From Streptomyces lanatus (GTDB lineage Bacteria; Actinomycetota; Actinomycetes; Streptomycetales; Streptomycetaceae), in contig NZ_BNBM01000023.1 of NCBI RefSeq assembly GCF_014655715.1, forward strand, positions 111,025 through 175,024: 64,000 nucleotides of DNA, in the 5' to 3' direction. Below, in pieces: positions 16,774 through 25,014 of this stretch. The translations under genes and the position numbers were made by a program. The first letter of the stretch is position 1. Each line of letters begins with the position of its first letter. The notes beneath the pieces were generated by a model. That model did no database searches, was not told the DNA's origin, and saw nothing but the letters and a program-made list of their open reading frames with translations.

Positions 16774-17844
16774 CTACTCGAAGAACTTCAGGCTCCAGCC
16801 GGTGTTCGTGTTCTCGCCGGGGACGTTGGCGCGGCTGTAGGTGGTGTTGCCCCACCAGCAGAACGTGCCGGTGTACCAGTAGCGGTTCTCCCACGCGTAC
16901 GGCGTCCCCTTGGGGACCGCGTGGAACATCAGCGGGAACCTGGGGCCGGCGGGCGGGCTGGTGCCGATGTCGCCGTCGAGCAGGACGAAGCTGTGGTGGC
17001 CGGGGCCGTTGACGTACAGCGTCGGGTCCCAGCCGGCCATCATCGTGGCGTGGTTGGAGCCGAACAGGCAGCCGTTGGACTTGTACCAGTCCCACACGTA
17101 CGTCGGGTCTCCCCCGGCGCGCAGCCGCAGGTCGGCGAGGCAGTACTGCTCGCTCCAGCTGCCGTTGGCGGAGTACACGATGTGCAGTTGGCCGTTGGGG
17201 TCCTTGATGGCCTCGGGGGCCTCGTTGATGAACGGGTTGCCGACCACCCGCTCCCAGCTCTCCCGGGGCTGCGAGATGATGTGGCGCGCGCCGGTCGGAG
17301 TGGTCGGGCTGCTCATACGGGCGATGTAGAGGTTCTGCTCGACGTTGGTGTCGCCGGCCCAGCCGGACCACACGAACCAGCGCTGTCCGTTGAAGGTGAA
17401 CAGGGTTCCGTCGATGGCCCATTTGCCGTCCGGCAGGGCCAGTTCGGTCTCGGCGGTGTATCCGCTGTCGGGGGCGGCCGAGCTGATGACGTACATCCGG
17501 TGGGCCGGACCGCGGCCCGCCGAGAAGTAGATGTAGTAACGGCCGCCGTCCCGCACGATCTCGGGGGCCCAGACCTCGCCGCGGTCACGGGTGTCGGACC
17601 AGACCTGCCGGGCGGGCGCCGACGCCAGAGCGTCCGTGGACGGAGCCTGCCGCACGACGATGCCCCCACCGGCCGACTGCACCGAGACATAGGTGCCGCC
17701 GACCCTGAGCACGCTCGGGTCCGCGGCCCGCAGACTCGTCTGACCCGCACGGGCGGGCTCGGCGGCGGTCAGGGACAGCACGGCGGCGAGGACGCCGGAC
17801 AGGAGCACGGCCGCGGCGCCGGTGATCCGGCGCGGAAGTTTCAT
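16774..17844 (-). CDS. Secreted GH43-like glycosidase
   Basis: A 356-residue exported enzyme with a GH43-type five-bladed propeller. The Sec-type signal (RRITGAAAVLLSGVLAAVLS, cleavage near ARA) leads into ADPSVLRVGGTY, where the Asp is the likely base. VWAPEIV and FINEAPEAI carry the transition-state and acid residues. The C-terminus is WENRYWYTGTFCWWGNTTY. The ATG at 17844 has GAGG five bases upstream and is preferred over an upstream in-frame ATG at 17889. A perfect 14-bp palindrome lies 22 bases before the start. It is divergent from the PA14-GH2 gene. The substrate may be an arabinan or galactan side chain. Confidence 0.85.
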   Translation of the reverse strand: MKLPRRITGAAAVLLSGVLAAVLSLTAAEPARAGQTSLRAADPSVLRVGGTYVSVQSAGGGIVVRQAPSTDALASAPARQVWSDTRDRGEVWAPEIVRDGGRYYIYFSAGRGPAHRMYVISSAAPDSGYTAETELALPDGKWAIDGTLFTFNGQRWFVWSGWAGDTNVEQNLYIARMSSPTTPTGARHIISQPRESWERVVGNPFINEAPEAIKDPNGQLHIVYSANGSWSEQYCLADLRLRAGGDPTYVWDWYKSNGCLFGSNHATMMAGWDPTLYVNGPGHHSFVLLDGDIGTSPPAGPRFPLMFHAVPKGTPYAWENRYWYTGTFCWWGNTTYSRANVPGENTNTGWSLKFFE

Positions 17845-17865
17845 GGTCACCTCGGCGCCCCCGAT

Positions 17866-17879
17866 TTCCATCGATGGAA
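17866..17879. promoter_or_regulatory. LacI-type operator upstream of secreted GH43
   Basis: TTCCATCGATGGAA is a perfect 14-bp palindrome with the CG centre and CATCGATG core shared by the operators at 6438 and 13376, but with different outer bases. It lies in the promoter region of the minus-strand GH43 gene. Confidence 0.65.
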
Positions 17880-18033
17880 CAAGTCTCAAGGAGCATTGTT
17901 GTGAGCCGCGAACATGTCAATCCCATGGAGGGCCACGGGTCACAACTGGCCCTCGGATGACGCCCCGAGAGGGTGGTGCGAAAAGTCTGGACAGCGGCCG
18001 GGGGCCGTGCTGTCATTTCGGCTGTCGCAAGAT

Positions 18034-18047
18034 TTCCAACGTTGAAA
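18034..18047. promoter_or_regulatory. LacI-type operator upstream of PA14-GH2 gene
   Basis: TTCCAACGTTGAAA has a perfect CAACGTTG core with one mismatched outer pair. It lies about 100 bases before the ATG at 18150 in the intergenic region shared with the divergent GH43 gene, and resembles the site at 29233 upstream of the second LacI gene. Confidence 0.55.
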
Positions 18048-18149
18048 GAGCCGCCCGACCGCGTCCGTACCGGTCTTCCGTCATGCCTGCGGCCTGGTCT
18101 TCCCAGCCGACCGGCCCCGGTCCGCGGTCTCTGTGCGAGGAAGGGTTCG

Positions 18150-21100
18150 ATGACAAGACAACACATCCGCCCACGGACCAGACTCTGGGCGCTGCTGGCC
18201 ACGGCCGCTCTCGTCGTGCCCCCGAGCGGTCTGGCCGCCACCGCGTCGGCAGCGGAGCCGACCGGCAGCGCCTCGGCGCTCTCCGTCGAGGCGGCCGACG
18301 TCGAGGTGCACGGCCTGAAGGGCGAGTACTTCAGCATGTCGGCCCCCGGCGCACGGGACTTCGCCGAACTCGGTGGCACGCTGCTCGACCCACAGATCAA
18401 CTTCTCCGGTCTGACCAGCACCTTCCAGGAGCTGAACGGCAGGACGGAGCACACGACCGCTCGTTGGACGGGCCAGATCGAGGCACCCGCCACCGGCGAC
18501 TACACCTTCTACGCCATCGGCGACAACGGCTTCCGCCTCTACATCGACGGCGAACCGGTCATCGACCACTGGGAGCCGGACTGGGACCGGGAGCAGACCA
18601 GCGCCGCGATCCGGCTGAACGCGGGCGAGAAGCACGACTTCCGGCTGGAGATGTTCCAGGACTTCGGCGGCGCCAACATGTTCCTGCGCTGGGCCGGCCC
18701 GGGCCTGTCCAAGCAGCTCGTGCCGATGTCGGCGTTCACCCCGCCCGAGGGCTTCGAGGTGTACCCGGTGGAGCTGTCCGTGGCCGCGGACGGACGCCGC
18801 CTACGGGCCCGTTTCGGGGGCCGGGTCGGTCAACTCCAGGCGGTCAAGGACCACTTGAAGGTCGAGGCCGACACCACGGCCATGCCCCTGAAGTCGGCCA
18901 CCGTCGCTCCCGGCGACCGCAACTCCCTGCTCGTGACGCTCGCCGAGCCCATCCAGAAGAACCAGCAGGTCCGGGTCACGTACGACGGCGAGGGCGGCTT
19001 GACGTCGGGCGGCGAGACCGTTCCGAAGGTCATCCGCTACGCCGACAACGCCTCCACCCACCGTCTCACCACCAAGTGGGGCGACAAGGTCGACAAGCGG
19101 AACCCGCTGCCGGAGTACCCGCGTCCGCAGCAGGTGCGCTCCAAGTGGAAGAACCTCAACGGTCCTTGGCAGTTCAGCGGCGCCGAGGCCGGCGAGCAGC
19201 CGGTGTTCGGCAAGGACCTGGACGAGAAGATCACCGTGCCGTATCCGGTGGAGTCGCAGCTCTCGGGTCTTGAGCGGCACGAAGACCACATGTTCTACCG
19301 CAGGCTGGTCGACGTCCCGAGGGACTGGAAGGTCGGCAAGGGCAACCGGCTGAAGCTGAATTTCGGCGCGGTGGACTACCGGGCACGTGTCTTCGTCAAC
19401 GGCACGAAGGTCGCCGAACACACCGGCGGCTACGACGCGTTCAGCGCCGACATCACCGACGCGCTGAAGGGCAGCGGGCCGCAGGAGGTCGTGGTCGCGG
19501 TCACCGACACCGGCGGCGCCGACCAGCCGATGGGCAAGCAGTCCACCAACCCGGGCGGCATCTTCTACACCCAGTCGTCGGGCATCTGGCAGACCGTCTG
19601 GATGGAGCCGGTCGCGAACGCCGCGATCGATAACGTTGTCTCCACGCCCGACATCGACACGAGCAGCCTCGCGGTGACGGTGGAGTCGGGCAAGGCGTCC
19701 TCCGGGGCCCGGGTCGAGGCCGTCGCGCGCGACAAGCGCGGCAACGTCGTGGGCAGGGTGAGCGGACCGGCCAACAAGCAGCTGCGGCTGCCGGTCGCCA
19801 ACCAGCACCTGTGGAGCCCGGACGACCCCTACCTCTACGACCTCGACGTCAAACTCACCGACGGCAGGTCGACCGACAAGGTCGGCAGCTACTTCGGTAT
19901 GCGCAAGATAGGCATCGCGAAGGTCGGCGGCTTCCAGAAACTGGTGCTCAACGGCAAGCCGGTCTTCTCCCTCGCCACCCTCGACCAGGGCTTCTGGCCC
20001 GACGGCCTGTACACCGCGCCGAGCGACGAGGCCCTGGCCTTCGACCTGAAGGCGCACAAGGAACTCGGCTTCAACGCCGTGCGCAAGCACATCAAGGTGG
20101 AGCCCGCGCGCTGGTTCTACCACGCCGACAAGCTCGGCCTGCTGGTCTGGCAGGACTTCGTCTCCGGCAACATCACCAACGAGACCGGGCAGCGCGCCTT
20201 CGTCGACCAGGGCCGGGAGATGATGCGGGAGCACCACAACGCGCCGTCCGTGATCGGCTGGATCGTCTTCAACGAGGGCTGGGGCGAGTGGGACCGCACC
20301 GAGACCGGCAAGATCGCGGAGGCCGTGAAGGAAGCCGACCCGTCCCGTGTCGTCAGCGCCCACAGCGGTGTCAACTGCTGCAACTCCAAGGGCGATTCCG
20401 GCAAGGGCGACATCATCGACCACCACGACTACAACAACGAGGACCCGCCGTTCCCCGACGACAAGCGGGCCGCGATGGACGGTGAGCACGGCGGCTTCAC
20501 CCTGCGCACCCCCGGGCACATGTGGCCGGGCGCGCCGACGGTGATCTACAGCGGTGTCAACGACAAGGAGGCGCTGACCCGCAAGTACGTCGAGAACACC
20601 GAGAAGTTCTACCTCGACCAGGCCGGAGCCGAGCTGTCCGGTTCGATCTACACCCAGATCTCCGACCTGGAGAACGAGCTCAACGGCCTGTACACGTACG
20701 ACCGTCGGGAGATCAAGGTCGACCCGGTCCGGGTCCGTGAGATCAACCGCAAGGTCATCGCCGCCGGTGCCGCAGCGGGCGAGCGGCAGCCCCTCAAGGG
20801 TGGCGGTCACTGGGCCCTCGACGAGGGCACCGGGACCACGGCGAAGGACGACGGCCCGAACGCCAAGCCCCTGACGCTCTCCACGGGCACCACTTGGACG
20901 CCCGGAGTCAGCGGCAGCGCGCTGAAGTTCGACGGCGACGGCCAGTACGCCGAGACCGACGGACCGGTGCTCGACACCACCGGAAGCTACTCGGTGTCCG
21001 CTTGGGTCCGGCTCGACGAGCTCCCCGGCAACTACGCCACCGCGGTCAGCCAGGACACCCGGCGCCAGGCCAGCCCGTTCTATCTCCAGTACGGGCAGGG

Positions 21101-21416
21101 CGCGTTCGCCTTCAGCACCCCGGGCGAGAGCCGTGCCCGCCTGGTGACCACGCCGGAGAAGGGCCGCTGGTACCACCTGGTCGGCGTCCGCGACAGCGCC
21201 GACAACACCATCCAGCTCTACGTCGACGGCAAGCCGGCGGCGACCGCCACCGGCGGCGCGGCCTACCCCAGCACCGGCTCCCTGTCCGTCGGCCGCGCCC
21301 AATGGGGCGGCAACGACACGGACTTCTGGAACGGCGCGGTCGACGGGGTCCACGCCTATGACAAGGCCCTCACCGCCGAGGAGGTGAGCGCCCTCTATAC
21401 GGACGAGAAGCCGTAG
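18150..21416 (+). CDS. Secreted PA14-GH2-LamG multidomain beta-glycosidase
   Basis: A 1088-residue exported enzyme. It has a signal peptide at 1-35 (LWALLATAALVVPP, cleavage near ASA). A PA14 carbohydrate-binding domain spans about 53-195 (LKGEYF; DYTFYAIGDNGFRLYIDG). A linker domain runs to about 310. The GH2 jelly roll, Ig-like domain and barrel span about 320-880. A concanavalin-like LamG domain (GHWALDEGTG; YSVSAWVRL) occupies about 890-1085. In the barrel VFNEGWGEWD gives acid/base E709. DGEHGGF gives a candidate nucleophile E779 in an atypical GEHGG context instead of SEFGG. The ATG at 18150 has GAGGAAGG upstream. Likely acts on galactose- or arabinose-containing plant polymers. Confidence 0.88.
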   Translation: MTRQHIRPRTRLWALLATAALVVPPSGLAATASAAEPTGSASALSVEAADVEVHGLKGEYFSMSAPGARDFAELGGTLLDPQINFSGLTSTFQELNGRTEHTTARWTGQIEAPATGDYTFYAIGDNGFRLYIDGEPVIDHWEPDWDREQTSAAIRLNAGEKHDFRLEMFQDFGGANMFLRWAGPGLSKQLVPMSAFTPPEGFEVYPVELSVAADGRRLRARFGGRVGQLQAVKDHLKVEADTTAMPLKSATVAPGDRNSLLVTLAEPIQKNQQVRVTYDGEGGLTSGGETVPKVIRYADNASTHRLTTKWGDKVDKRNPLPEYPRPQQVRSKWKNLNGPWQFSGAEAGEQPVFGKDLDEKITVPYPVESQLSGLERHEDHMFYRRLVDVPRDWKVGKGNRLKLNFGAVDYRARVFVNGTKVAEHTGGYDAFSADITDALKGSGPQEVVVAVTDTGGADQPMGKQSTNPGGIFYTQSSGIWQTVWMEPVANAAIDNVVSTPDIDTSSLAVTVESGKASSGARVEAVARDKRGNVVGRVSGPANKQLRLPVANQHLWSPDDPYLYDLDVKLTDGRSTDKVGSYFGMRKIGIAKVGGFQKLVLNGKPVFSLATLDQGFWPDGLYTAPSDEALAFDLKAHKELGFNAVRKHIKVEPARWFYHADKLGLLVWQDFVSGNITNETGQRAFVDQGREMMREHHNAPSVIGWIVFNEGWGEWDRTETGKIAEAVKEADPSRVVSAHSGVNCCNSKGDSGKGDIIDHHDYNNEDPPFPDDKRAAMDGEHGGFTLRTPGHMWPGAPTVIYSGVNDKEALTRKYVENTEKFYLDQAGAELSGSIYTQISDLENELNGLYTYDRREIKVDPVRVREINRKVIAAGAAAGERQPLKGGGHWALDEGTGTTAKDDGPNAKPLTLSTGTTWTPGVSGSALKFDGDGQYAETDGPVLDTTGSYSVSAWVRLDELPGNYATAVSQDTRRQASPFYLQYGQGAFAFSTPGESRARLVTTPEKGRWYHLVGVRDSADNTIQLYVDGKPAATATGGAAYPSTGSLSVGRAQWGGNDTDFWNGAVDGVHAYDKALTAEEVSALYTDEKP

Positions 21417-21433
21417 CGGAAGCGGCGACGAAT

Positions 21434-21466
21434 GGGCCCGGCGGATGGCACTTCCCTGCCGGGCCC
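21434..21466 (+). terminator. Hairpin terminator after PA14-GH2 gene
   Basis: Perfect nine-base arms GGGCCCGGC and GCCGGGCCC around a 15-base loop, 18 bases beyond the TAG at 21414-21416. Confidence 0.8.
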
Positions 21467-21487
21467 ACTCAGTTCGCTATCCCTCGG

Positions 21488-21640
21488 TCACGGTGCCCAC
21501 CGGGCTTCTACGGCCCAGGTGGTGTCCTCTGTTAAGAGCGCGGGGTTGTCCCAGGTGTGGGTGCCGCCCGGGGTGGCCAGCCACAACTCGGCGTAGTAGT
21601 GGCACAAATACTCGTCGAGGCAGTTGCGCGACTCGAAGCT
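21488..21640 (-). pseudogene. 3' remnant of a small hypothetical gene cut by TnpB element
   Basis: The last 50 codons of a gene read ESRNCLDEYLCHYYAELWL, then THTWDNPALLTEDTTWAVEA and ARWAP before TGA. The upstream part is replaced abruptly at 21641 by the end of the TnpB element. I do not recognise the function. Two Cys and the aromatic-rich pattern suggest a small folded domain. Confidence 0.45.
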
Positions 21641-21667
21641 TTGACTTGCTCCTCGGCTGAAGCCCGA
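21641..21667 (-). repeat. Right-end hairpin of TnpB element
   Basis: Read on the minus strand, GAATCCTCGGGCTTCAG is followed by CCGAGGAGCAAGTCAA. The CCTCGG/CCGAGG stem and terminal TCAA are typical of the right ends of IS200/IS605-type TnpB elements. In such elements the 3' end of the tnpB transcript and this hairpin region form the guide (omega) RNA scaffold. Confidence 0.65.
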
Positions 21668-21699
21668 GGATTCTGGCCTTCTCTCTCGTTGCTGTGCCG

Positions 21700-22923
21700 C
21701 TACGCGGCAGGGGCTTCGGGAGGGAATCCGTGGCTTCCTGCTTCGTTGCGCTGTGCCAGAACGGATTCTGGTCTTATCGGCGCTCCACAGGCCGATGCCG
21801 CCAGTCCGGCGGCCTTTTTCACGTTGCGTGCGGAGTTGATGTCCCGGTCGAGGAGGGCTCCGCACGCGGGGCAGGTCCATTCCCGGATGTGGACGGGTTT
21901 GGGTCCATCCACGTGGTCACAGTACGAGCAGGTCTGACTGGTCGGCACGAACCGGCCGATCTTGATCAGGGTACGCCCATACCGGTCGGCCTTGTAGACG
22001 AGCATGGCCACGAACTGTGACCAGCCCGCATCGTGCACACTCTTGGCCAGTCTGGTGCGTGCCAGTCCGTTCACCGCCAGGTCCTCCACGCCGATGGCTT
22101 GGTTCTCGCGGATCAGCTTCGTGGAGAGCTGGTGGTGAAATTCACGGCGCGCGTCGGCAACTTGAGCATGGGCGCGGGCGACCTTCAGGCGGGCCTTGTT
22201 CCGGTTCTTGGATCCCTTCTGTTTGCGGGACAGCTCCCGCTGGGCCTTCTTGAGCTTCTTCTCCGCGCGGCGCAAAAACCGCGGGGAGTCGGTCTTCGTG
22301 CCGTCGTCGAGGATCGCGAAGTGCGTCAGCCCCAGGTCGATGCCGCTCTGCTGGTCGGTATCGGGCATACGGGCTGCGTCGGCGTCCGGGTCGGTGTCGA
22401 TGACGAACGAGGCGAAGTACCTCCCGGCCGCGTCCTGGAGCACGGTCACGGAGGTGGGGGTGGTGGGCAAGGTGCGCGACCACTTCACCTTGACGGTCCC
22501 GATCTTCGGCAGGCTCAGCCGTCCGCTGTCGGTGATCGACCAGCGGGCGTTGGCGGTGAACCGGATCGACTGCCGGGCATCCCTGCGGGACTTGAACCTC
22601 GGCGCCCCCAGCTTGGGCCCCTCGCGCTCGCCCCTGAGGGAAGCAAAGAAGTTCCTGTATGCGGTCTCGGCATCGCGCAGGGACTGCTGGAGCACGACCG
22701 CGGAGACCTCGCCCAGCCAGGAGCGGGCCTCGGTCTGCTTGGCCTGGGTGATCAGGCGCGTGGACAGCTCCCCGGCTTTCGGGAACGGGCCTCCCGCCGC
22801 TCTGGCGTCCGCACGGGCGCGCACGGCGTCGTTGAACACGACGCGGGCGCACCCGAACGCCCGTGCCATCGCGCCGCGTTGGGCATGATCCGGGTACAGA
22901 CGAAAGCTGTACCGAAGCTGCAT
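21700..22923 (-). CDS. tnpB: TnpB RNA-guided nuclease (intact)
   Basis: About 407 residues from the ATG at 22923 (MQLRYSFRLYP is the usual TnpB start; an ATG 18 bases earlier is less likely). The RuvC triad is complete: D196 in GIDLGL, E280 in IGVEDL, D361 in DRDINSARN. A zinc ribbon has Cys near 332, 335, 351 and 354. The family uses an omega RNA to cut DNA next to a transposon-associated motif. No tnpA is nearby, so the element can move only with help from elsewhere. The element sits between a broken hypothetical gene and the stop codon of the YjfF-type permease gene. Confidence 0.9.
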   Translation of the reverse strand: MQLRYSFRLYPDHAQRGAMARAFGCARVVFNDAVRARADARAAGGPFPKAGELSTRLITQAKQTEARSWLGEVSAVVLQQSLRDAETAYRNFFASLRGEREGPKLGAPRFKSRRDARQSIRFTANARWSITDSGRLSLPKIGTVKVKWSRTLPTTPTSVTVLQDAAGRYFASFVIDTDPDADAARMPDTDQQSGIDLGLTHFAILDDGTKTDSPRFLRRAEKKLKKAQRELSRKQKGSKNRNKARLKVARAHAQVADARREFHHQLSTKLIRENQAIGVEDLAVNGLARTRLAKSVHDAGWSQFVAMLVYKADRYGRTLIKIGRFVPTSQTCSYCDHVDGPKPVHIREWTCPACGALLDRDINSARNVKKAAGLAASACGAPIRPESVLAQRNEAGSHGFPPEAPAA

Positions 22924-23020
22924 GAGAGCCACCGTACACACGTGGACTACAGGCGAGATGCCGGAGATCAGAATTGGTCGGCGGCCTGCCGTGGGGGCTC
23001 GGCCGTCGGGCTCGGGTTTC

Positions 23021-24055
23021 TCACATGAGCTGTCGTCTGCGGCCCAGCCAGGTCTGGGCGATGACGACGACGGCGAGGAAGGCGCCGCTGACGACCTGCT
23101 GGTAGGAGGAGTCCAGGGAGCCGATCTGGTTGATGACGTTCTGGATGACCTTCAGCAGCAGGACGCCGACCAAGGAGCCGCTGACGTAGCCGAGGCCTCC
23201 GGTCAGCAGGGTGCCCCCGATGACGACGGCGGAGATGGCCTCCAGTTCCATTCCGTTGCCGAGGATGGTCACGCCGGAGGCGAGCCAGGCGGCGTTCAGC
23301 GCGCCGGCCAGACCGGCCAAGAGGCCGGACAACGTGTAGACGAGGATCTTGGTGCGGGCCACGGGAGCGCCCATCAGGGCCGCCGCGTCCTCGTTTCCGC
23401 CGACCGCGTACACGTGCTGTCCGAAGCGGGTCCGGCGCAGCACGACGGCTCCGGCGACGAACAGGGCGAGGGTGATCCACACCGGGTTGCCGAGCCCCAG
23501 GGTGGTGCCCTGGCCCAGCTCGGCGAGGAAGGAGCCCTTGCCGATCAGGAAGGTGTCAGCGCCCTCGTCGGTGATGGCGAGCAGCAGGCCGCGCGCGCCC
23601 AGCATGGCGGCGAGGGTGACGATGAACGGGGCGAGTCGGGAGCGGGCGACCAGCAGGCCGTTGACGACGCCGATCAGTCCGCACACCGCCAGCGGCAGCA
23701 GCAGGGCCACCAGGGTGCCGTGGCGTGACCCCCAGGCCGCGAGGACGCCGCCGAGGGCGAACAGCGAGCCGACGGACAGGTCGATGCCGCCGGTGATGAT
23801 CACGAAGGTCATGCCGAGGGCGACGATCGCCAGGAAGGCCGAACTCGTCGCCATGTTGCTGACGTTGTCGCCGGTGGCGAAGGAGTCGAAGGAGAACGAC
23901 GCCACCAGGGAGACGAGCACCAGCACGGCCAGGGCGCCGTGCTGCTGGATGAGGGCGCTCAGCCGCTCGGAGCGCGCGGAGCCGACCGGTTCGGTCTCCC
24001 CCGTCGGCTCGTTGTTCGCGGTGGTCACAGACGCGTCCGCTTTCGTGACGGTCAT
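23021..24055 (-). CDS. CUT2 ABC sugar importer permease (YjfF/RbsC-like)
   Basis: A 344-residue inner-membrane permease of the CUT2 family with roughly 8-10 hydrophobic segments (LAVLVLVSLVASFSF; FVIITGGIDLSVGSLFALGG). GGIDLSVG and ISAVVIGGTLLTGG are family signatures. Its ATG overlaps the TGA of the preceding permease (ATGA at 24055-24052), indicating coupled translation. It is last in the ytfQRT-yjfF-like operon. The TnpB element begins directly after its stop codon. Confidence 0.88.
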   Translation of the reverse strand: MTVTKADASVTTANNEPTGETEPVGSARSERLSALIQQHGALAVLVLVSLVASFSFDSFATGDNVSNMATSSAFLAIVALGMTFVIITGGIDLSVGSLFALGGVLAAWGSRHGTLVALLLPLAVCGLIGVVNGLLVARSRLAPFIVTLAAMLGARGLLLAITDEGADTFLIGKGSFLAELGQGTTLGLGNPVWITLALFVAGAVVLRRTRFGQHVYAVGGNEDAAALMGAPVARTKILVYTLSGLLAGLAGALNAAWLASGVTILGNGMELEAISAVVIGGTLLTGGLGYVSGSLVGVLLLKVIQNVINQIGSLDSSYQQVVSGAFLAVVVIAQTWLGRRRQLM

Positions 24056-25014
24056 CGCTTCCCCCGTCCCCGTGCCGCGTACACCGCGGCGACGATCACT
24101 ATGGCCTGGGCGATCTGGGTCCAGGAGGGCGGCAGATCGTGCTTGATGAGGGTGGCGGTGAGCAGCTGGATGAGGACGGCTCCGGCCACGGTGCCGGCGA
24201 TGTTGACCCGTCCGCCCGTCAGCGGGGTGCCGCCGACGACGACCGCCGTGATGGCCGAGAGCTCCATCAGGTTGCCGAGCGAGGTCGGGTCACTGGCCTG
24301 GAGGCGGGCGGTCGCCAGCACACCGGCGACGGCCGCGAGCAGCGCGCAGACGACGTACACGATGATCAGCACGCGACGCACCGGCAGACCGGCGAGCTGG
24401 GCGGCGGGCCGGCTGTCGCCGATGGCGAGGAGTTGGCGGCCGAAGGTGGTGCGGCGCACCACGAAGGCCACCAGCACGGCCAGGACGGCGGCGATCAGGA
24501 TCAGGTACGGGATGCCGAGGACGTCACCGGAACCCAGGGAGGCCAAGGAGGGGTTGCGCAGGTCCTCCAGCTGGGGCAGCAGCACGAGTGCGAGGCCCCG
24601 GCCGCCGACCATGAGCGCCAGGGTGGCCACGATCGGTTGCACGCCGACGAGCGCGACCAGCGCGCCGTTGGCCAGTCCGACCGCGGCGGCGAAGAGCGCG
24701 ACGACGAGCAGGGCGGGCAGCAGCCCGTAGCCGAGGTAGAGCGCGGTGACGGAGGCCGCCAGCGCCATCACGGCACCGACGGACAGGTCGACGCCCTCGG
24801 TGCCGATGACCAGGGCCATGCCGAGGGCGACGATGATGACGGGGGCGACCTGGACGGCCTGGGTGCGGAAGTTCTCGGCGGAGAGGAAGTGCGGGGTGAT
24901 GACGGTGTTGACGACGAGCAGTGCCGCGACACCCGCGTAGACGCCGTACGTCTGCAGCCACTGGAGCACGCGGGCCTTGTCCAGCGGGACGGTGCGGAGG
25001 GTGGCCTCAGCCAT
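24052..25014 (-). CDS. CUT2 ABC sugar importer permease (YtfT-like)
   Basis: A 320-residue permease paralogous to the next gene, with the CUT2 signature LVIGTEGVDLSVGAVMAL and ITAVVVGGTPLTGG. It overlaps the ATPase gene by eight bases at its start and the next permease by four at its end. Two different permeases with a double ATPase is the arrangement of the E. coli YtfQRT-YjfF galactofuranose importer. Confidence 0.88.
   Translation of the reverse strand: MAEATLRTVPLDKARVLQWLQTYGVYAGVAALLVVNTVITPHFLSAENFRTQAVQVAPVIIVALGMALVIGTEGVDLSVGAVMALAASVTALYLGYGLLPALLVVALFAAAVGLANGALVALVGVQPIVATLALMVGGRGLALVLLPQLEDLRNPSLASLGSGDVLGIPYLILIAAVLAVLVAFVVRRTTFGRQLLAIGDSRPAAQLAGLPVRRVLIIVYVVCALLAAVAGVLATARLQASDPTSLGNLMELSAITAVVVGGTPLTGGRVNIAGTVAGAVLIQLLTATLIKHDLPPSWTQIAQAIVIVAAVYAARGRGKR

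Noticed and set aside
18801..21353. Very long open frame (850 codons) on the minus strand opposite the PA14-GH2 gene
   Set aside because: It is the antisense shadow of a high-GC coding gene: the translation is Val/Gly/Asp-rich without motifs, while the plus strand encodes clear PA14, GH2 and LamG domains.
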